64,000 bases of DNA, taken from NCBI GenBank assembly GCA_013396915.1, contig VWZL01000877.1, positions 691,296 to 755,295 of the forward strand, read 5' to 3'. Shown piece after piece: positions 58,391 to 64,000 of the stretch. The DNA comes from Stercorarius parasiticus. Taxonomy: Eukaryota; Chordata; Aves; Charadriiformes; Stercorariidae. The notes beneath the pieces are model-generated. The model saw nothing but the letters and a program-made list of their open reading frames with translations, was not told the origin of the DNA and searched no databases. The position numbers and the translations under genes are program-made. Position 1 is the stretch's first letter, and each line of letters begins with the position of its first letter.

Positions 58391-60879
58391 AAGAAAAATG
58401 TAGGTCCATCATGAAATAAAGTTCATGGAAACTGTGTATTTTATTACAAAAAATACCATCTGAGGTGAAAATGAAGAACCTGAGTCAGAAATTCAGATGC
58501 TTGGAGCTTCACTGTAAAAACCTCAGCAGTCCCCGTAGGGTCCCAAATTCCTTGGAGGGACAGCTGTCTATGCAGGAAGTATAGACAAATGGAGACCATG
58601 CGATGGAGGCTGCCATCAGATCCTGCGGAGTAAAGACATCAAACGGCCAGAAAAGTTAAAGCATCCTCAAATGACATTCTTTGACAAAGGAAAAACAAAA
58701 GGATAGTGAAAGACTTTGGTAGATGAGAAAATGAATTGTTTTACTTGATTCCATAAAACGTTTGAGGATTCAATCTGCAGAAAAGATAAAGTGTGGACAA
58801 CCTGAAAGAAACAGAGCTATGATGTAAGAGGAAAAAAGAACAAACTTCCCCCACCTCCAAACACACAGACAAACACACAAAGCAATTTTTCTAACTGGGG
58901 AGAGAATAAAATCATTTTGCTTTGACCTTTTCCTCACCACTCAGACACAATAGCGATAGCTGCTATATATAAACGTTAGATGCTCTTCAGCCACTCTCAA
59001 CCAAAGGATATTTATTTTAACTCAGAGAGGCTAGTGGTAAAAGAAGTTGGGGGATATTTTATTTACACAATGATAAATTAACCTATGGATCTCTTCTCTA
59101 AGGGTAGCTCTAGGAGTGACTAGGATGCAGAGAGATCCAGATGGACTTTTTGACCTCCTTTGTTAAAGCTCCCTCCATGGTATTTGCTGGGCTTTTTCAA
59201 AGCTAAAAGGTTGGAGGACACAAAGCTTTATTCTCGCATTTCAGTCTTGGCGTTAGATAAGCTTCTGCGTTTATGCCCTAGCAATGTTTGCCTCCAGTAA
59301 ATCTGAAGTATGCTGGGCAGCTGTGGAAGGAGGGAGAAAAACAAAAAAGCCTTGTGTCTGAAACATTTGTGTTTGTGAGCATCCTACCCTGTACAGCTGG
59401 TCTGACTCAGCTCTGAGAAGATGCTGTGCAGCTGTTTCTCTGGAGCAATACCTGTGGGCAAACAGCAGCAGAGTCCAACATCTATGTACATCTTCCTGAT
59501 CTCCAGAGTTCATTTTGTCCCTGCTCTGTCATCTTTAATCATGAAGCATTAGGCTTTTTCTTACTGGATATTCATGTGCATATGTTCAGAATGCACAAGG
59601 CCAATCAGCCATTGTTCCAGTTTTCCTATTGATGTTTTTCTTGCAAATCAGAGCCCAGGGACTTGCCACAAGCCCAAGTCCCATCTTTTCAAAATTGATT
59701 ACTTCTTTGCTGGGACACTGTTTACTCTACTGCAATTGTCTGAGACGACTGGGTTCTTCTGGTGCAAACTGACTTCATGTCTTCTGTGAAGCTAAGGCAG
59801 GATACAGCCTGTGCACCGTACAAGGCAAGTACGGTGGCAAGTCAAGGCAGATGAGATGTCCTCCCTCTGGGGCAACTCTGCTGCTGCCTAGGGAAAGTGG
59901 CCCCAAGTCCAAAGTGGCAGTAGCAACTTGAAGAAGCTCGGAGAAGGAGGCTCTAGAGACTAAACCGTCTCATTCCAGCTCTGATGAGCTTATTCAGCTG
60001 GAAAGGCAGGGAATAAAGCAAAACAAAACAAAATAAGCATGAATTCTAGTCTGAAGATGGGACCACTAGGCAGATAGGCACTGAGATACCACGCAAATGG
60101 AAATAATCAGGCACTGGAAGAGAATAGTGGAGATATCACTGGAATTATCAAAGGAATTTTTTGAGGAAAAATGGATGAATCTCCAATACCCTGAGATTTG
60201 CTGTTCCAAAGTAAAACAACAATCCCCACAGAATAGATGGGGCTAACCCTAAGGCAGAGTGGGATAATGGTAAAATATTTCTCATGCTACAGGACTCTAA
60301 AATGTGTAAGGCAATCAATTTTTAAATGTTTTGAGTGTGGAAAAAAACAAGCCTTATGGCAACTGAACCTTGGGCAGAAGAGCAGCAAAACCCAATTGGC
60401 TCCAAGGCAGTAGGAGACAGCCATGACCCCTCGTCAAGCAGAAAGCCATATGACTCACAAATAAGTGGAAATCAATGACCAAGTCATTCGGATCCCAGTA
60501 GGGCATGAAGCAATCTGAAATAGCAGCTGATCTCCCATGGTTTTACCCATGGATCTTGTCCACTGCTGGGAAGTAGTAAATCCAATGGCTGCGCAAAGTT
60601 GTGCATCTTTGACACACACTTGTGCGCACACATGGAGTCTATTAATATGACCTTTTAGACATATTGTGAATTCCAGAGCTTTCTATGAAGATTCACATCA
60701 AAAAGGGAAGCGGGGATGGAATACGACAGGCAGGTCGTTGCTGTGCGTGAGTGGAGAAGAGCAGTTGGGAGCTCTTCGTCAGGCGCACCTGCAGAAAGCC
60801 TCTGCCTCTCCCCATCACACGTGGTGAGGTGAGAGACAAACAATATAAGCTCCTTTTGCCTTTCAAAAGAACCTTGTGA
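58391..60879. other. single-copy non-coding DNA
   Basis: No gene or interspersed repeat recognised. A short CpG-containing inverted repeat is listed separately. Confidence 0.5.
59814..59836. repeat. 8-bp perfect inverted repeat
   Basis: CACCGTAC and GTACGGTG flank a 7-base loop (aaggcaa). Each arm holds a CpG. Confidence 0.85.
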
Positions 60880-61060
60880 TAGCTTTTTTAGCTAGATTAT
60901 GCCACAGTCTTTGTACTTGTAAGGATTGCTTTTCTAATGAGGCAAGGAAGGTCAAAATAAATTAACAGCCAAGATAACAGTTATCAGTCTGATATAAATA
61001 AAGCGGCTTATAACATTTGCAGTACATCACAATCTGCAACAGATAAAGGAGTCTATGATA
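60880..61060. promoter_or_regulatory. enhancer-like block with GATA palindrome
   Basis: Contains GATAAC-A-GTTATC at 60973-60985, a perfect inverted pair of GATA cores with a one-base spacer, followed by tgatataaata and cttataac. The block is AT-rich, repeat-free and without an open frame. Confidence 0.28.
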
Positions 61061-61739
61061 TTGGGAATATCTGCACTCTAAGTTCTCTTTTTAAGCAGAT
61101 AACTGGGCCAGAGTTGCTGTTTGTAGTTGTTGCTGCTGAAGCCAGACCTGCCACTGAAGCTTAGAGTATGGACATCACTCACCCAGCACGGCTCAGCCTC
61201 TCCCACTTGATGGCTCAGGTGTGATCCACAAGCTACACACATGTCCTCATACAAAAAGAACCACGTTTTAACCCCATAAGTGATACCACAGGGCCAGTAA
61301 CCACTGGGTAAGAGGTACACTATAAAGATCTCCCTTACCTACACTGTCGCTTTCTTGTTCTTCCCAGGACGCTTCTTCATCTTGACCCTGCAGACACCTA
61401 CATAGCTACTTGTTTGCCCTTCTAACTCTCCAGACACCTAGATTCCTGTTGTGTGAGTGTCTCAAAATGTCCAAGGGGCTCCTGCCTTATGTGATTGTGA
61501 CCCCAAAATAATTTTACTACTCCTGCCTAAATTCCCTTGGAAACCTGTTTCAGTAAGGTACAGATCACATATGTAGTAAATTATACACCATGCACACAGA
61601 CACACACACATGTCCCCATCCCCCCCTCCAAAGTCTCTTGAGACGCACCTCTGGAGCTTGGATATGAAGAAGCTGAAAGCAAGAGCCAAATCGCTGCAAC
61701 GGGTGAGCTTCAGGCACGAGCCTGCTCCCAGCCCTTCCT
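61061..61739. other. single-copy non-coding DNA
   Basis: A short (CA)n run lies at 61592-61611. A minus-strand pseudo-exon at 61339-61387 was considered and rejected. Nothing else is seen. Confidence 0.5.
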
Positions 61740-62280
61740 GATGATTAGATGCTATCCCAGGGGATGGGTTTTCATATTAATCATTTTCAGGATCCTAATT
61801 TACCTCCATGACTGTCATACGTGTCTTAGGAGCTAAACTTTGCATTCCAAGCAAGGAGCCAGACAACCAGAAATGTAATTGTTACAGGACCCGATTTCCA
61901 TCGTTGAAGTTCCTCATGGGAGCTTGGTCTCACAAGCCAAGCTTTAGCGAAAGGACTCTGAAGTGCCAGTGTTATTTTGATCACTTTTCAAAACCTTAGC
62001 TCTCCACTAGCCCTATGAATTTTAAAACCATCTGGCAAAATCAATGATGTACATCTACCAGCATAATTTTTGCTCTATTTGGTTTAGCTCGTTTCCACAA
62101 AGATATTAAATCTCTTTCACGATCATCTCTCTTCACTGATGAATATTTTTCCACAGTAAATCATTAATTCTCAGTTGCACACACTTCCAGACTCCTCTCG
62201 GACATGTTCTATTGGCTGGATTGGGATTTTTCCTTATATTTCAGTCCTGAGCTTTAGGATCATTAAAGGTTTCCAGTGAC
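61740..62280. promoter_or_regulatory. enhancer-like block
   Basis: Repeat-free sequence with CATATTAATCATTTTCAGGATCC, GTAATTGTTACAGG (split here by reading), AAATCAATGATG, AAATCATTAATTCTC and TGATGAATATTT-type motifs. The texture is that of a conserved non-coding element; no direct evidence. Confidence 0.25.
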
Positions 62281-64000
62281 CACAAGATGCTTTTTTTTTT
62301 TAATTTTAACAGAAAATTTATTTGCAACAGTAGTGTGAGATACAGTAGAATACAAGTGGGAACCAGATAATCATGTATTATTTTATAGTGTATTTTTCAG
62401 TAGATTATTGCAAATGTTACATATGGAAACTTCAAGTCCTATAACATTAGTTCTGATGTCACGGTGACTAAGCATTTCAACAATAAGCAGTCTTGTGGAA
62501 AAATCCATGTACGTTGTTTGCTTTACCTCATTTGTCCCAAATTACAGACTGCAACAGCACGATTTAGATCATATAAGTGGATAACAAATAGTTCAGTCTA
62601 TATTTGCATCTTGTCTATTTAGTAAGTCCTTGAAGAAACTCAGACACGCGCAGGTTGATTAGAGATACAAAAAATTGTGCATGGTGTTTTCATCTCTCAC
62701 CTTGGAAAGAAAGGTTCACAATGTAAACTCTCACATATTTTATTTAGATTAAAAATATTGGATGGTGTATAATATCCTGAATGTGTTACACAGACTGCAG
62801 AAAAAATGTTGCAGAGCACAGCAGCAAATGCTCTGCCACCAAGCACTAGAAAGGTGGAAAGACGAAGGCTATCTAGCTTTCTGAGCAGATACTGTGGCAA
62901 TTACTAATGATCAGAAATAAAACACATTTTGAAAAGCTCATATGCAAATACACATGACATTTCCAAACACTGCATGAGATGGGTCTCGGTCCTGCTTCCA
63001 CTGAATGAATGAAAGACACAGCTCCCCATACTTCAACAGGAGAAGGGTTATGATGACAACTCAGATGCTGCAGGGTTTCTTTTTTTTTTTTTCCTGAGAA
63101 TAGCTAGAATTTGGCTGATAAACTCCTCAGAGTTCACACAACCCAAAAGGCATTTGTGTGCCTCAGTGTAACCACCCTTAGCTTCCATCCATCCCTTCTT
63201 TTCTGAAACCCAGTGATTAAATCTTTTGAATGTGTTTGTTACAGTGCAAATATAGCATTGGAAACAATCGTGCCATCATGGAGGAGTGAGAGACTCATTC
63301 GTGTATTTTTTTAGGACCCCAGAATGATGATGCGCCTGGCAGACTTCCTGTGATATGCATTCACTGTTATGAACAAAAGACATTTACCATTTCCCACCCC
63401 AACCAAGAAATACTTGAAGAGGACACCAAGTTATGTTATGAGGTGCAATTTAGAGCTGAAGGTCCTTAGAACATAAATCTCACCCAAACAGTATTAAAGT
63501 ACATATTTTAAAATCATATTAAAGCAAAAGTATTTCCAATCCATAAAAAGGTCACACCAGTCAATTATTTAACCAAATGTGACTCTTGTACAGTGATGAT
63601 ACCACTGCAAAACAACCAGGAGAAACACATATCCCTGCAGGTCAAAGCTAAATCAAGTCCTAAGGGATGCGGAAGAGTGACGTTCCCTTACACGAATGGT
63701 GATCTCTTGCAGCAGGGCAGAACCATCTGTTATGACGGCCACTCCTAAGGATTTACTTCAGGGTGGGTCATAAACCTCAAGTTGAACGCATGTCCTTCCA
63801 GAATTAAGTATCTTGCTGAAAGACGCTGATTTTGGGAAATACACAGTGAAGCACATGAGAGAAGCCATCAGGCCCCCCAAAAGCTTAGGATCATTTCCAC
63901 TGTAGTCAATGACAAACTCCTCCATGAGTCTCTTTCTGTGGGAGCAGGAGCAGACTTATCTTGCTTTCCTACTAATGTCCTATGCCATGGCAACATTCTT
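62281..64000. other. single-copy non-coding DNA
   Basis: Two T-runs (62291-62301 and 63080-63092) and otherwise no repeat, RNA gene or coding signal. Confidence 0.55.

Noticed and set aside
61339..61387. Minus-strand block ending in a gtaagg donor and encoding GQDEEASWEEQESDSV
   Set aside because: The upstream ctgcag has no pyrimidine tract, so the acceptor is poor. At 49 bases the open frame is uninformative.
1..64000. tRNA, rRNA, CRISPR, LTR/endogenous retrovirus or prokaryotic systems
   Set aside because: No B-box/A-box pair, repeat-spacer pattern, LTR ends with primer-binding site, or gene organisation of those kinds was seen anywhere in the window.

Overview
The window reads as vertebrate, most likely avian, non-coding DNA. 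The clearest evidence is two CR1 (chicken repeat 1) LINE copies carrying the characteristic 3' end that runs into an octamer of the ATTCTATG type, plus older, strongly decayed CR1 relics of the kind shared by amniotes. No L1, Alu, B1 or LTR element was seen. Repeat content is low, base composition is moderately AT-rich, and one N lies inside a CR1, which points to a draft assembly. There is no operon, no bacterial or viral gene, no CRISPR array and no recognisable tRNA or rRNA gene. No open frame outside CR1 can be assigned to a known protein family by eye.

Layout. 1-17.8 kb: single-copy sequence with an AT-rich, homeobox-site-rich block that looks like a conserved regulatory element (4.3-5.05 kb), a CpG-rich patch (6.2-6.7 kb) and a set of candidate exons on the + strand. 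Three of these (9940-10057, 11105-11157, 18108-18191) have good splice sites and compatible phases. 17.8-23 kb: a possible ancient SINE, paired tetranucleotide repeats, then an old antisense CR1 (about 21270-22950) split by a younger antisense CR1 (21824-22715). 23-43.9 kb: single-copy DNA with several enhancer-like blocks, including a perfect forkhead-site palindrome (29795-29809) and a region with two perfect 9-bp inverted repeats beside an octamer/SOX pair (34840-35110). 43.9-44.4 kb: another ancient antisense CR1. 48.0-48.2 kb: a 155-bp pure polypyrimidine microsatellite. 53.7-54.6 kb: a sense-strand CR1 whose reverse-transcriptase frame is interrupted at the single N, where roughly 330 bp expected for the family are absent. 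54.6-64 kb: single-copy sequence with a start-codon exon candidate (56875-56945), an AT-repeat tract, short tandem duplications, and further enhancer-like blocks.

The most economical reading is a gene desert or a large intron(s) and flanks with developmental-type regulatory DNA. The exon candidates are hypotheses: pseudo-exons with acceptable splice sites are common in 64 kb, and no homology search could be run. Nothing here is convincing evidence of a new biological system.
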